Assembly: GCA_023418315.1 (NCBI GenBank)
Contig: JAEZZY010000084.1
Location: 1 to 32,107, forward strand
Direction of reading: 5' to 3'
DNA length: 32,107 nt
Source: Bacteroidota bacterium
GTDB taxonomy: Bacteria; Bacteroidota; Bacteroidia; Chitinophagales; Chitinophagaceae
Shown here one piece after another: positions 15,719-24,900 of this stretch. A program made the position numbers and the translations under genes. Position 1 is the first letter of the stretch. Every line of letters begins with the position of its first letter. The notes under the pieces are model-generated. The model made no database searches and was not told where the DNA came from. It saw only the letters and a list, made by a program, of their open reading frames with translations.

Positions 15719-17350
15719 ATGAGATGTATCGTTTTAATAGGAATCATCCTTTTCTCCACCCAAGTATTTGCGCAAAGCAAGGCAGATAAAAAAGTTATTA
15801 AAAAGCTGAAAGCCGGCATCGAGTATCTGGCTTCTGATGAGCTGGAAGGAAGAAGAGCTGCCACCGAAGGCGAAAAGAAAGCTGCCCGTTACCTTGCCGA
15901 TTTTTACACAAAAGAAAAAATAGCTCCCTATGAAAAGGAGTATATGATTCCTTTTCAATTTGCTGCCGGAAAAGAACCCGGAAACCTTACCTCACTGACT
16001 ATAAACGACGAAAAGCTGGAGCTTCATAAAGATTATTTCCCACTTTCCTTCAGCGCCAATACGGAGGAGAAAATCACTCATGAAGTACTGCAGGATGTGC
16101 TGGAGCAGGGAGGCACCTGGCTGATGGCGCTGTATGCAAACAAAGAAGAAGCGCAAGACGCACATTTCGACTATGAAAAAACCATGAGCGAAAAAGCCCG
16201 TAACGCAAGCAAGCAAGGCGCTAAAGCCGTCATCTTTTATGATAATTACGGGTCTAAATATCCGGTAGTATATAATCCTAAATCCGATTTTGAAACCGCA
16301 GCCTTGCCTGTGCTTTACCTATCACATGAGGCCTATAAAAATTATATTTCCGACAAATCCGGTAATACCATATCGCTTCAGGTACACATCGAAAAAAAGG
16401 AATTGACCGGCGTGAATGTAGCGGCTTATATCAACAACAATGCACCTTATACCGTCATCCTCGGTGCACACTACGACCACTTAGGATGGGGCGAAGATGG
16501 CAACAGCATGTACCGCGGTAAAGAAAAAATGATTCACAACGGAGCGGACGACAACGCAAGCGGCACAGCGGGATTGATGCAATTGGCTTCCAGAATCAAA
16601 TCCAAAAGACTGCGCAACTACAACTATCTGTTTATCCATTTCTCTGCCGAAGAATTAGGACTCTTAGGCTCTAAAGCCATCGCAAAACAAGCTGGTTTGG
16701 ACAGTACTAAAATTGCTTACATGATTAATATGGATATGATAGGCCGACTCAACGACAGCACGCACGCCCTTACCGTAGGCGGCGTAGGCACATCGCCTAC
16801 ATGGGGAGAATTACTGGCTAAAGGCAATAAGAATTTTAAGATTAACGTGGACAGTTCCGGCGCCGGACCTTCAGACCACACTTCCTTTTATCATCAAGGA
16901 ATTCCTGTATTATTTTTCTTTACAGGCTTACATACCGACTACCATAAGCCAAGCGATGATGCAGATAAAATCAACTACATAGGGCAAGCTGCTATTCTCA
17001 ATTATATCTATAGCATAGTGGATGTAATGGATACGCGTCCTAAGCCTAAGTTTACCCCTACCAAACAAAACTCCATAAAAAGCGTGCGCTTTAAAGTAAC
17101 GCTGGGCATCATGGCTGATTATTCCTATGAAAACGGCGATGGAGTAAAAGTGGATGGAGTAAGCGAAGACCGCCCTGCCATACGTGCCGGTGTGAAAGCC
17201 GGAGATATTATCACCCAACTGGGCAGCCACAAAATAACCGGCATGCAAAGCTATATGGAAGCCTTGTCGCAATTTAAAGAAGGCGATAAGACTACCGTAA
17301 AAGTGAAACGTGCAGGCAACATAATGGAGCTGCCGATCACGCTTAAATAA
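15719..17350 (+). CDS. M28 family zinc metallopeptidase with C-terminal PDZ domain
   Basis: This is an exported aminopeptidase-like enzyme of 543 residues. I choose ATG 15719 because MRCIVLIGIILFSTQVFAQ is a compact signal peptide; ATG 15680 would add 13 residues overlapping the promoter. An N-terminal helical region (ELEGRRAATEGEKKAARYLA) and a PA-like insert come before the M28 core. Zinc-site residues are seen in GAHYDHLGW (His251, Asp253), NGADDNASG (Asp277-Asp278), SAEELGLLGS (Glu311 base, Glu312 ligand), NMDMIGR, and the His of HTDYHKPSDD. Residues ~450-543 are a PDZ domain (GVSEDRPAIRAGVKAGDIIT). It acts in the periplasm or on the outer surface; substrate unknown. It heads a tight operon: the holin-like gene begins 6 bases after its stop. 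Confidence 0.93.
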   Translation: MRCIVLIGIILFSTQVFAQSKADKKVIKKLKAGIEYLASDELEGRRAATEGEKKAARYLADFYTKEKIAPYEKEYMIPFQFAAGKEPGNLTSLTINDEKLELHKDYFPLSFSANTEEKITHEVLQDVLEQGGTWLMALYANKEEAQDAHFDYEKTMSEKARNASKQGAKAVIFYDNYGSKYPVVYNPKSDFETAALPVLYLSHEAYKNYISDKSGNTISLQVHIEKKELTGVNVAAYINNNAPYTVILGAHYDHLGWGEDGNSMYRGKEKMIHNGADDNASGTAGLMQLASRIKSKRLRNYNYLFIHFSAEELGLLGSKAIAKQAGLDSTKIAYMINMDMIGRLNDSTHALTVGGVGTSPTWGELLAKGNKNFKINVDSSGAGPSDHTSFYHQGIPVLFFFTGLHTDYHKPSDDADKINYIGQAAILNYIYSIVDVMDTRPKPKFTPTKQNSIKSVRFKVTLGIMADYSYENGDGVKVDGVSEDRPAIRAGVKAGDIITQLGSHKITGMQSYMEALSQFKEGDKTTVKVKRAGNIMELPITLK

Positions 17351-17356
17351 AACATT

Positions 17357-17692
17357 ATGTCCATCCTGCTGAAAATACTCATCAATGCCTTAGCCGTTTT
17401 TGGCGCTGCGTATATCTTGCCTGGCATTCATGTAAAAAACTTTGGAACAGCCATTGTTGTAGCTATCGTTTTAGGGTTGTTGAATTTTTTCGTGAAGCCC
17501 GTACTTGTATTCTTCAGCATCCCTATCACCCTTCTTACCTTAGGTTTGTTTTTATTAATCATCAATGCACTGATTGTAAAACTCTGCGCCAAATTAGTAA
17601 GCGGTTTTCAAGTGGAGGGATGGCTATGGGCCATTATTTTCAGCCTGGTTGTGTCGCTATTTTCCGCCATTTTGGAAAGCATAGTAGAATAA
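17357..17692 (+). CDS. phage-holin-family (PF04020-type) four-TM membrane protein
   Basis: This 111-residue, almost entirely hydrophobic protein has four TM helices: LLKILINALAVFGAAYIL, TAIVVAIVLGLLNFFVKP, FFSIPITLLTLGLFLLIINAL and WLWAIIFSLVVSLFSAIL. The short loop LPGIHVKNFGTAI and the NFFVKPVLVFFSIPITLLTLG segment match the chromosomal '4-TMS phage holin' family. Those proteins are widespread outside phages and are of unknown function; no phage gene is nearby. Its stop overlaps the ATG of the DUF4258 gene by one base (TAATG), which implies translational coupling. It follows the M28 peptidase by 6 bases. Confidence 0.85.
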   Translation: MSILLKILINALAVFGAAYILPGIHVKNFGTAIVVAIVLGLLNFFVKPVLVFFSIPITLLTLGLFLLIINALIVKLCAKLVSGFQVEGWLWAIIFSLVVSLFSAILESIVE

Positions 17693-18111
17693 TGAAACGT
17701 TCTAAGTCTGCACCGGTTTTCCTCATCCTCGCATTGGCGGTTCTTGTTTTTTGGTTAAAAAGAAATCTACCGGAGGAGGGGAAAAGCACTGCTCAGGAAA
17801 CAAACACTTCCACTGCCGCCGCCTTAAAAGAATTAAATCGCCATCCTGAAAAAATAGTGTATGCTTCACATGCCCTATGCAGAATGCAATGCCGCGACAT
17901 TACCGAAGCGGAAATAAAAACCGTTTTGCAGACGGGGAAAATCAATTACCGCAAAAGTGATTTACAAAAATCAGATTGCCAGAAACGCTACGCTATAGAA
18001 GACAGAGTAAACGACCAACACATCCGCATCATTGTAGCGCCTTGCGGCGACAAACTCACAGTGATAACCTGCATAGATTTAGAAAAGGAATGGCATTGCA
18101 CTTGCGAATAA
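17692..18111 (+). CDS. membrane-anchored, cysteine-rich DUF4258 protein
   Basis: The start is ATG 17692, overlapping the previous stop; a longer open frame to 17620 would run inside the holin-like gene. The 139-residue product has an N-terminal anchor (APVFLILALAVLVFWL, residues 7-22), a short linker, and a DUF4258 domain from residue 55. The domain shows YASHALCRMQCRDITEAEI, then KRYAIED, IRIIVAP and LTVITCIDL. Seven cysteines (63, 67, 96, 118, 127, 136, 138) fall within the domain, suggesting disulfides or metal binding and a periplasmic location. DUF4258 has been discussed as a RelE-like toxin fold (from memory). Here the anchor argues against an ordinary cytoplasmic ribosome-dependent RNase. 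Biochemical function unknown. Confidence 0.78.
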   Translation: MKRSKSAPVFLILALAVLVFWLKRNLPEEGKSTAQETNTSTAAALKELNRHPEKIVYASHALCRMQCRDITEAEIKTVLQTGKINYRKSDLQKSDCQKRYAIEDRVNDQHIRIIVAPCGDKLTVITCIDLEKEWHCTCE

Positions 18112-18143
18112 GCTAAGGGATAATCTTATCTTCGTACGATTGA

Positions 18144-18425
18144 ATGAAAACCTTTGAAGAATTATTAGATAAAGAATACGGCGCACCAGGCAGCAAGCGA
18201 AGAAATGATTTTGAATTTCAGTCGTTGCTGTTTCAAATCGGTACGATGATAAAAGATGCACGCAAGGAAGCAGGGCTTACACAAGAAGAACTTGCAGAGC
18301 GGTTGCAAACAAAAAAATCATACATTTCAAGATTGGAAAACGGCAAATGCGATATCTTACTATCTACCCTTTACCGGGTATTTGAAGACGGATTAAAAAA
18401 GAAAATGAATATCAGTATAGATTAA
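18144..18425 (+). CDS. XRE-family helix-turn-helix protein, HigA antitoxin-like
   Basis: This 93-residue DNA-binding protein resembles HigA-type antitoxins of Bacteroidota: an N-terminal arm (MKTFEELLDKEYGAPGSKRR), a Phe-rich helix, then an XRE helix-turn-helix at about 33-68 (IGTMIKDARKEAGLTQEELA, then KKSYISRLENGKCD) and a C-terminal helix. HigA partners are normally encoded directly beside a HigB/RelE toxin gene; the only candidate here is the membrane-anchored DUF4258 gene ending 32 bases upstream. The gap holds TATCTTCG, one base off the -7 consensus, so the gene may have its own promoter. The DUF721 gene starts 9 bases after its stop. It may be a solitary regulator. Confidence 0.85.
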   Translation: MKTFEELLDKEYGAPGSKRRNDFEFQSLLFQIGTMIKDARKEAGLTQEELAERLQTKKSYISRLENGKCDILLSTLYRVFEDGLKKKMNISID

Positions 18426-18434
18426 TCATAAATA

Positions 18435-18716
18435 ATGGCACAGTATAGTATAGGAGAGGCGCTAAACATTTTGCTGGAACAACGCAAATGGAAGCAGAAA
18501 GTCCATGAACTGCGCTTGCAGCAAGAATGGGAACAAATCGTAGGGAAAACCATTGCCAAATACACGCGGAATATCTTACTGAACGGCGATGTGCTCACCA
18601 TTTTTACGGACGTAGCTGCCTTGAAACAGGAATTGCATTACGGCAAGCAACAACTGATGACGACCATCAACGAGTATTTTAATGAAGGCGTAGTGCGGGA
18701 TATTATAGTGAAGTAG
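18435..18716 (+). CDS. DUF721/DciA-like protein
   Basis: This 93-residue protein fits DUF721: SIGEALNILLEQRKW at the start, then LRLQQEWEQIVGKTIAKYTRNILLNGDVLTIFTDVAALKQEL. The W(E/D)xIVG motif and the following beta strands are typical, and the fold is KH-like. DciA proteins help load the DnaB replicative helicase in bacteria lacking DnaC; short Bacteroidota DUF721 proteins are assumed related, but helicase loading is not shown for them here. It is the last gene of the run from the M28 peptidase; the next gene is 105 bases on with its own promoter. Confidence 0.82.
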   Translation: MAQYSIGEALNILLEQRKWKQKVHELRLQQEWEQIVGKTIAKYTRNILLNGDVLTIFTDVAALKQELHYGKQQLMTTINEYFNEGVVRDIIVK

Positions 18717-18786
18717 CCGCTCCCCTTCACCCGCTTTACTCATTTTATCTCTACAACAATAGTGTGCTAACACCAATTAAAACGGC

Positions 18787-18794
18787 TACATTTG
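18787..18794 (+). promoter_or_regulatory. -7 element (TACATTTG) for the aminotransferase
   Basis: TACATTTG matches TAnnTTTG exactly and predicts a leader of about 24 bases before the ATG at 18822. No TTTG is seen at the -33 position. Confidence 0.5.
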
Positions 18795-18821
18795 CACTTC
18801 GTTTTTTAAAACAAAACCACC

Positions 18822-20012
18822 ATGCAATTAGCCGACAGACTCCAACTGTTTTCTGAGCCGCAGACCCTTAAAATGGCGAAATTGAGCCGTGAATTGAGAA
18901 CACAAGGTTTTAACGTCATAGACCTTAGCCTCGGTGAGCCGGATTTCATTACGCCACAGCATATTCGCAATGCCGCTACGGAAGCGATGGATAAAGGCTA
19001 TACCAAATATACGCCCGTGGTAGGTATTCCCGAATTGCGCGAAGCCATCTGCCATAAGCTGAAAAGAGACAACGGGCTGGAGTACAGAATGGACGAAATA
19101 ATCGTATCCACCGGCGCCAAACAATCCCTTGCCAATGCAGTTCTTTGCAGCATCAACCCCGGCGATGAGGTAATCATTCCCACACCGTACTGGGTTACGT
19201 ACAGCGCATTAGTACAATTGGCGGAAGGCGTAGCTCGCTTTTTACCTTGTAGTATAGAAACCGATTTTAAACTTACACCCGACAAGTTAGAAGCCGCTAT
19301 TACTCCAAAAACAAGATTATTTATTTTCTCTTCTCCTTGTAATCCCTCCGGCTCGGTTTATTCCAAAGAAGAATTGGCAGCATTGGCGGAAGTGTTTAAA
19401 AAATATCCCAATATAGCCATCATCAGCGATGAAATTTATGAATACATCAACTACACCGGCAAGCATGAAAGCATTGCGCAGTTTATAGAATTAAAAGACC
19501 GTGTAATGGTGGTAAACGGCTTTTCCAAAGGCTTTGCGATGACGGGTTGGAGATTAGGTTATATGGCAGCGCCTAAAGAAATGGTGCGTGCTTGCGAAAA
19601 GCTTCAAGGCCAGTTTACTTCCGGCACTAATTCCATAGCACAACGCGCAGCTATAGCAGCGCTCAACGAAAATCTGCAACCTACCTATGATATGGTTGCG
19701 GCTTTTCATAAAAGAAGAGATTTTGTCATTACCGCATTAAGAGAAATAAACGGCATCCAGATCAACGAACCGAAAGGCGCTTTCTACGCTTTCCCCGATG
19801 TGCGGTATTTTTTTGGAAAAACAGATGGCGTTACCACCATCCAAAATGATGATGACCTCTCCATGTACCTGCTGAATACGGCGCATGTGAGTACCGTTTG
19901 CGGTTCTGCCTTTGGAAGCGACCATTGTATCCGCATCTCATTTGCCACCTCTATGGAGAACCTCAACGAAGGCATCCTCCGAATTAAACGGGCTTTAGAT
20001 GCACTGCACTAA
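18822..20012 (+). CDS. class I/II PLP-dependent aminotransferase, aspartate aminotransferase-like
   Basis: The 396-residue product belongs to the Igamma aspartate aminotransferase group, which moves the amino group between aspartate and 2-oxoglutarate; some members act on prephenate or other substrates. PLP-site residues are visible: Lys236 in NGFSKGFAMTGWRLGY (Schiff base), Asn174 in SPCNPSG, Asp203 and Tyr206 in SDEIYEY, and Arg371 in CIRISFA (carboxylate binding). The N terminus has SLGEPDFITP (37-45), and GYTKYTPVVGIPELR is at 59-73. I leave the symbol empty because several paralogues share these motifs. Its own promoter lies upstream; a long leader or gap follows before the thioredoxin-like gene. 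Confidence 0.92.
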   Translation: MQLADRLQLFSEPQTLKMAKLSRELRTQGFNVIDLSLGEPDFITPQHIRNAATEAMDKGYTKYTPVVGIPELREAICHKLKRDNGLEYRMDEIIVSTGAKQSLANAVLCSINPGDEVIIPTPYWVTYSALVQLAEGVARFLPCSIETDFKLTPDKLEAAITPKTRLFIFSSPCNPSGSVYSKEELAALAEVFKKYPNIAIISDEIYEYINYTGKHESIAQFIELKDRVMVVNGFSKGFAMTGWRLGYMAAPKEMVRACEKLQGQFTSGTNSIAQRAAIAALNENLQPTYDMVAAFHKRRDFVITALREINGIQINEPKGAFYAFPDVRYFFGKTDGVTTIQNDDDLSMYLLNTAHVSTVCGSAFGSDHCIRISFATSMENLNEGILRIKRALDALH

Positions 20013-20060
20013 ACCCTGGGGCTTTTGAAATTGTAAAAAGATACCCGTGTTCTTCTTAAA

Positions 20061-20099
20061 TTTATCTCCAAAATGCTATATCGTATAGGGAGAGATAAA
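20061..20099. repeat. nested inverted repeat in the leader of the thioredoxin-like gene
   Basis: Outer arms TTTATCTC (20061-20068) and GAGATAAA (20092-20099) are exact complements. Inside, CTATA (20076-20080) pairs with TATAG (20084-20088) around TCG. No T run follows, so it is not a typical terminator. Confidence 0.6.
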
Positions 20100-20184
20100 A
20101 ATGAAAACCTTCGGGACAAGTGCGCCGTCGGTCTGTATAGAGACAAGCGCTATGTTTCTTAAAAAAACAATAACCATGTTCAAA

Positions 20185-20679
20185 ATGAAAAAGATCAGTA
20201 TCGTTGCCTTTACCTTATTTTTTGTGCTGAACAGTTTTGCCCAGCAAAAAACAGATTATCAAAAAAAAGGAGCGCCGATGCCCAATTTTTACATTAATAA
20301 AATGGATGGCGGCTACATCATACCCGCACATTTGAAAAAAGGAAAGCCGGTTATGATTATGATCTTCAGCCCGCAATGCGAACATTGTGCTTATATTATG
20401 GATTCGCTTAGGAACGCGCGCGATTTGGTGAAGACCACACAAATGATTTTTGTAGCCGAAGAACGGAATAGAGAATACATGAATGCCTTTATGGAAAAAG
20501 AGAAAATGAAAGGCGATGCATTTTTTAAAAATACCGGCACCAATAAAGGCGAATTAATCTTTGCCATTTATACCAATAAAATACTGCCGCAGATTACGTT
20601 CTATGATGCCAACCATAAGCTGGTAACGATTTTTGACGGCAACTATTCATTTGCAGATGTGAAAAAACACCTCAAATAA
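20185..20679 (+). CDS. exported thioredoxin-like protein with CxxC site
   Basis: I start the gene at ATG 20185 because MKKISIVAFTLFFVLNSFAQQ is a signal peptide, giving 164 residues. In-frame ATGs at 20101, 20152 and 20176 would lengthen the N terminus by polar residues and are less likely. The mature protein has a thioredoxin fold with FSPQCEHCAYI (Cys65 and Cys68) and a cis-Pro loop in KILPQITFYD. The CEHC site fits a TlpA/redoxin-like periplasmic thiol protein. Relative to TlpA it is short. Unlike the 3174-3698 protein it keeps both cysteines. Redox partner unknown. The SRPBCC gene follows 35 bases later. Confidence 0.82.
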   Translation: MKKISIVAFTLFFVLNSFAQQKTDYQKKGAPMPNFYINKMDGGYIIPAHLKKGKPVMIMIFSPQCEHCAYIMDSLRNARDLVKTTQMIFVAEERNREYMNAFMEKEKMKGDAFFKNTGTNKGELIFAIYTNKILPQITFYDANHKLVTIFDGNYSFADVKKHLK

Positions 20680-20714
20680 CGGTTGTCGCCCCTTTATCCA
20701 TCATAGCATATCGC

Positions 20715-21182
20715 ATGGCTATCTACCATTTATTTTTTGAGCAGAAAATTCCACAATCTCTGGATACGCTATGGGATTTTATTTCCGATCCTCTGAACCT
20801 GAAGCTCATTACACCACCGGATCTGGCTATGGAAATTTTATCGCACAATCTACCGCCGCAAATTCATCCCGGCCTTATCATCAGCTATTCCATAAAGCCT
20901 TTGGCGGGAATAAAAATGCTATGGCTTACCGAAATAAAGCACTTAAAGGAAAAGGAATATTTTGTAGATGAGCAACGGGCGGGACCCTATAAGATGTGGC
21001 ATCATTTGCACAAGCTTACTCCGTTTGACAATTATGTGCTGATGAGTGATGTGGTTACCTACCGTCCACCGTACGGATTTATAGGGAGCATCGCGAATAG
21101 TATATTTATAAGAAACAAGCTGAAAGATATTTTTGAATACCGCAGGGCTGTACTGGAAAAAAAATTCGGGAAAACAGAGTAG
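20715..21182 (+). CDS. SRPBCC-fold (START/Bet v1-like) protein
   Basis: The 155 residues read as a SRPBCC ligand-binding fold. An opening strand (HLFFEQKIPQSLDTLWDFISDPLNLKLITPP) is followed by strands around SYSIKPLAGIKMLWLTEI, FVDEQRAGPYKMWHHLHKL and YVLMSDVVTYRPPYG, then a long C-terminal helix (KLKDIFEYRRAVLEKKF). These cell-fold 'cyclase/dehydrase-like' proteins are common in bacteria and are mostly of unknown ligand. There is no signal peptide, so it is cytoplasmic. It ends 38 bases from the convergent two-TM protein gene; I see no clear terminator between them. Confidence 0.82.
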   Translation: MAIYHLFFEQKIPQSLDTLWDFISDPLNLKLITPPDLAMEILSHNLPPQIHPGLIISYSIKPLAGIKMLWLTEIKHLKEKEYFVDEQRAGPYKMWHHLHKLTPFDNYVLMSDVVTYRPPYGFIGSIANSIFIRNKLKDIFEYRRAVLEKKFGKTE

Positions 21183-21220
21183 TGTTTTCCCGATGAATAA
21201 TTTGGTAAGCATCCTCATCA

Positions 21221-21694
21221 TTAAGATGCACCGGATTCTTTCTTTATATAGTCTCTTATCTTTCGTACATAGTCGAAATAACCCGCTTCCATCTTGAACC
21301 AGAAAATAAGAAAAATTACTGCTCCTGCTGCACCTAATACATAGGTATAAATACGATGCTCCATCGAACCGAACAAGAAAAACATGGCTGCGGCGATAAG
21401 CAAAAAACAGCAGAAGATAGAAATGAGGTAAGGACCTCCGGAGTCTATACGGCGCATTTTAGAACTGATCTTGAGCCCGGTTTTACCACCCTTACCGGTA
21501 AAATTCACATGGGTAATGGGCAGGGTTCTTACGCCTGCTTCATGCTCGGCATGAGGGATGATTCTAAGTATTCCGTTTTTTTCGGAAACTTCAAAATCCA
21601 ACTGATGCGCTTGAATGTGTTTACCGATCAATCTGTTTTTTATCTCTTCAATAGGCATTGAAGAGAGATAACTATAACTACGTTTAAAAATCAT
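21221..21694 (-). CDS. two-TM membrane protein of unknown function
   Basis: I do not recognise this 157-residue protein. A soluble N-terminal half (about residues 1-85) carries a strand-rich segment: LIGKHIQAHQLDFEVSEKNG, then ILRIIPHAEHEAGVRTLPI and VNFTGKGGKTGLKISSKMRR. Two TM helices follow: GGPYLISIFCCFLLIAAAMFFLF (about 86-108) and YVLGAAGAVIFLIFWF (about 118-133). A charged tail, YFDYVRKIRDYIKKESG, ends it. Both ends are predicted on the cytoplasmic side. A possible promoter lies at 21737-21768. No enzyme motif is visible. Confidence 0.7.
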   Translation of the reverse strand: MIFKRSYSYLSSMPIEEIKNRLIGKHIQAHQLDFEVSEKNGILRIIPHAEHEAGVRTLPITHVNFTGKGGKTGLKISSKMRRIDSGGPYLISIFCCFLLIAAAMFFLFGSMEHRIYTYVLGAAGAVIFLIFWFKMEAGYFDYVRKIRDYIKKESGAS

Positions 21695-21736
21695 ATAACT
21701 TCAATTTTTTGATGAGGAAATGTGTTTATTTATTAC

Positions 21737-21768
21737 GAAAAATAATCATTAAATTTTTTAAAAGCAAC
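21737..21768 (-). promoter_or_regulatory. possible promoter for the two-TM protein
   Basis: On the minus strand GTTG (21765-21768) is followed after 20 bases by TATTTTTC (21737-21744), one base off TAnnTTTG. The remainder of the 222-base gap 21695-21916 is AT-rich and shows nothing else to me. Confidence 0.35.
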
Positions 21769-21916
21769 CCTATGTATAAAAAAAATTCCACTGACTGATA
21801 ATAATATAGACAGATGAAAATGATTTTTGGTTAGCTTTCTTTAAAACACATGCCAGCAAAGGGAATTTGTCGGCAGCCCCATTTTATAATATGTGCAAAA
21901 CTTGTTAATTATTTTT

Positions 21917-24900
21917 TTAGTTCCCGATTATTTTGTAATAGGAATTGACCATATTTCGGTAATAAGGTTTTAGCTGTGGTGGGATGGTCTTGTAAAAATC
22001 AATGAGCGATTTGGGATCTTGCATATAAGGTTTCAATTCCGGTGGTATGGTACGGGATAGCTCTTGCGGATTTTTTGAAGCGCGTTTATCATCCTGGTCT
22101 TGCTCACGAAGCGCTTTTTCCGTTTGCAATAAGCGGGTCAGTATTTCTTGCTGGCGGATGATCATCTCGCTACTCAGTCTTCTGTTTACTAAATCCGTTT
22201 CGTTTTTATCCATCTTCTCTTGTATGTCGCGCAGTTGCTTGGCATTGCCCATTCCTTTACTGTTCATCAGGCTTTGCAGTTCTTGCAGTTGTCTTCTTAA
22301 TGCGGCTTGCTGTGCTGCCATGCGCGCCAGTTGTTCCGCATCGCCATACTCTCCTTCGCTGCCTGCTTGTTGTTTTTGTTCGCCGCCGGGCTTTTCTCCT
22401 TGCTGTCCTTGTCTTTTTTCTTGTGCATTTTTCATTTGCTGCATGGCATCGCCAAGCTGTTGTTGCTGGGTAATGATGTCCATCATTTGCTGCCCTGCAC
22501 CGGGTTTTGGTTTTTTACCACCCGGCTTTTCGCAGCTTCCCTGCTTTTCTCCGTCTTTCATCATCTGGCTTTGCATTGCCATCAGGTTAGCGAGGGTTTC
22601 ATTCAGCATGAGTGCAAGGTTGTTGGTACGCATCATTACATATTGCTGGCGGGTAACCGCTTCGTTGATCCTTCTGTTTTCGATAGCGCTTAGGGAAAGT
22701 TGCATGTTCTTCTCCAGCTCTGTGGTTTCCCGATTGATGGTAGGTGCGAGTTTGAACAAGCGTTTGCTCAGTGCAAACAAACTATCGCGGATCATGAAGG
22801 AATTGTGGTGCAATCTGTTTTGTTCTTGTTGGTTTTTTAGATAAGCTTGCGTAGTGGGTGATGTTTGTTTTACCTTATCCATCAGTTGTTCCTGGTCGAA
22901 GGAAAGACGCATGAGGTTGGTAAGGATTTGCCTTACGGCTTTGATGTCCAGTTCAATCTGTTCCATGCTCATGCCGCCTGCCATTTTTTGCAGCGACTGC
23001 ACCATTTGTTTCAGATTTTGCGCTGCTTGTTTTTGTTGCTGACCGGCTTTGCTTTTTTGTCCTTGATTCAGCTCCTGCTGACTTTGCTGCATATCTTGCT
23101 GTGCATCTGATCCTGATTTTTGCACATCGCTTAGGTCTTGCTGCTGCTGCATTTGCTTGTTCAGCTCCTGCATCTCTTTCATGTCGTTTTTCATCAGCTC
23201 ATCCAGTTGTTTCTTCAAGTCTTGTTGTTCTTGGCTTAGTGCATCATTGGTTTTTTTATCTGCATCGGTTTCCTCTTTAAGTTGTAGCTGTTGCTCTGCA
23301 AGTTTATCGGCTTTGTTCGCCATATCTTCCATGCGCATTTGCAGTTCCAGTTTTTTCATCAGCTCTTTCATGCGCTCTACATCCATGTTGAAGAGTTTAT
23401 TTTGCTGTTCCATTTCCTTCATGGTTTGGAAGGCATTTTCTTTATTCAGCTTTTGCATCATCTCTTGTATCTTTTTCATCATCTCTGCCAGCTCTTTATT
23501 CAGCATATTATCCATTTGCTTTTGCAGCGCTTCTTGTTTTTCTTTCAGGTCTTCGCTATACTCTTTCTGTTTGCTTTGCTGCATCTGTTCTTCAAAACGT
23601 TTCTTGGTATTTTCTAAGTTTTGTTTCAGTTGTTGTTGCTTCTGCATCAGTTCTTGCAAAGATTGCTGTTGCTCCCAATCCATCTTATCGGTTTGCAGCA
23701 TCTTGCTTTGCATTTCCTGAATGTCTTTCTGTAATTCTTTTGTTTGCTGCGAGCTGTTGCTTAGCCCTGAGCTGATTTGTTCTGCATTGGCAAGAATGGC
23801 AGAATCCAGTTGGCTGGCATCAAACATTTGATAGCTCATCACTTCGCTGCGCGATGCTTTACTCCCCTGCACGCCGTCGTTGTCCCAGGCTTCTATGTAG
23901 TAAGTAACCTTTTGTCCGGGCTGTAATTGTAAAAGCTCCACATCAAAATAATGCTGGAACGCTGCGAATGCACCCTGAGTTGTTTTTAGAGGAAGGGACT
24001 TAGCCGTTAGGGGTTGGTTCTTATCATTGCTTATCGTATAGTGAAACAATACTTTGGTAATGCCGTAATCATCGCCGGCCGTACCGTTCAGCAGGATCTG
24101 TTTTCCGGAAACGCTATCGCGAAACTCCTGCAACTGAATGACCGGAAACTGATCGGGAATGACATGCACGCTATAGCGGTATGCTTCTTCAATCTTCGAC
24201 TGTTGATTGCTTAGGGAAATTGTATAAACGGTGTCGTTCAAAAACCGGGCGCTATAGCCAAATAACTGTGCGTTGCGTTGTAGCGGAATGGGTTGCCCTT
24301 CACCGAATTTCAAAGTGGCTTTGTCGGTATGCTCGGCGGCTATACCCCATCGGATAACGGTTCCCATAGGCAAGGTTATATCGCCCAAGCTATGGCGGAT
24401 TTCATCTTTCTTACCCGTATATTCGGGATAATCCAGTTGCAGTTTTATGGCTTTCAACACGGGTTTCTGCACTACTTCTATTTTATAGGGCTGTGAATAA
24501 TACCCACCTGCATACAACTTAAACGAAACGGACTCCGTTAGATTTTTAAAATTATAGCGGAAGGTGTTTTTTTCTACAGTCTGCATCGCAATTTTATCGC
24601 TGCCTATCTCTACCCATACTTCCTGAGGCAGGGCTTGTCCTTCGGTTTTTATAGTGAGTAAAAAATCTGTGTTGCGTACGGTTTGCAATCTAGGATTCTC
24701 TATTATAAAACGAAACGGAGCGGGCTTTTCAAATGCTTTGGCGGGTTGTAATAAACGCTCGGAAGCATCCATAAAAATACTCGGCGAAAACACCATGATA
24801 AGGATACATATCACGACAAGCGGCAACAGATAAGGAAGATACTTCCGATTTTTTTTCAGATTTACAGCGGTAGTAATCGGCACTACGGAGATGCGGCCGG

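Noticed and set aside
17620..17691. Longer DUF4258 start at 17620
   Set aside because: It would lie inside the holin-like gene; the ATG at 17692 gives a normal signal anchor.
17357..17692. Prophage lysis gene
   Set aside because: The holin-like family is widespread on chromosomes and no other phage gene, integrase or attachment repeat is near.
22047..23720. Long Ser/Cys/Phe-rich open frames opposite the DUF4175 gene (22047-22844 and 23157-23720, +)
   Set aside because: They are the complement of Gln/Lys/Met-rich codons in the coiled coil, have implausible composition, and no promoter or start context.
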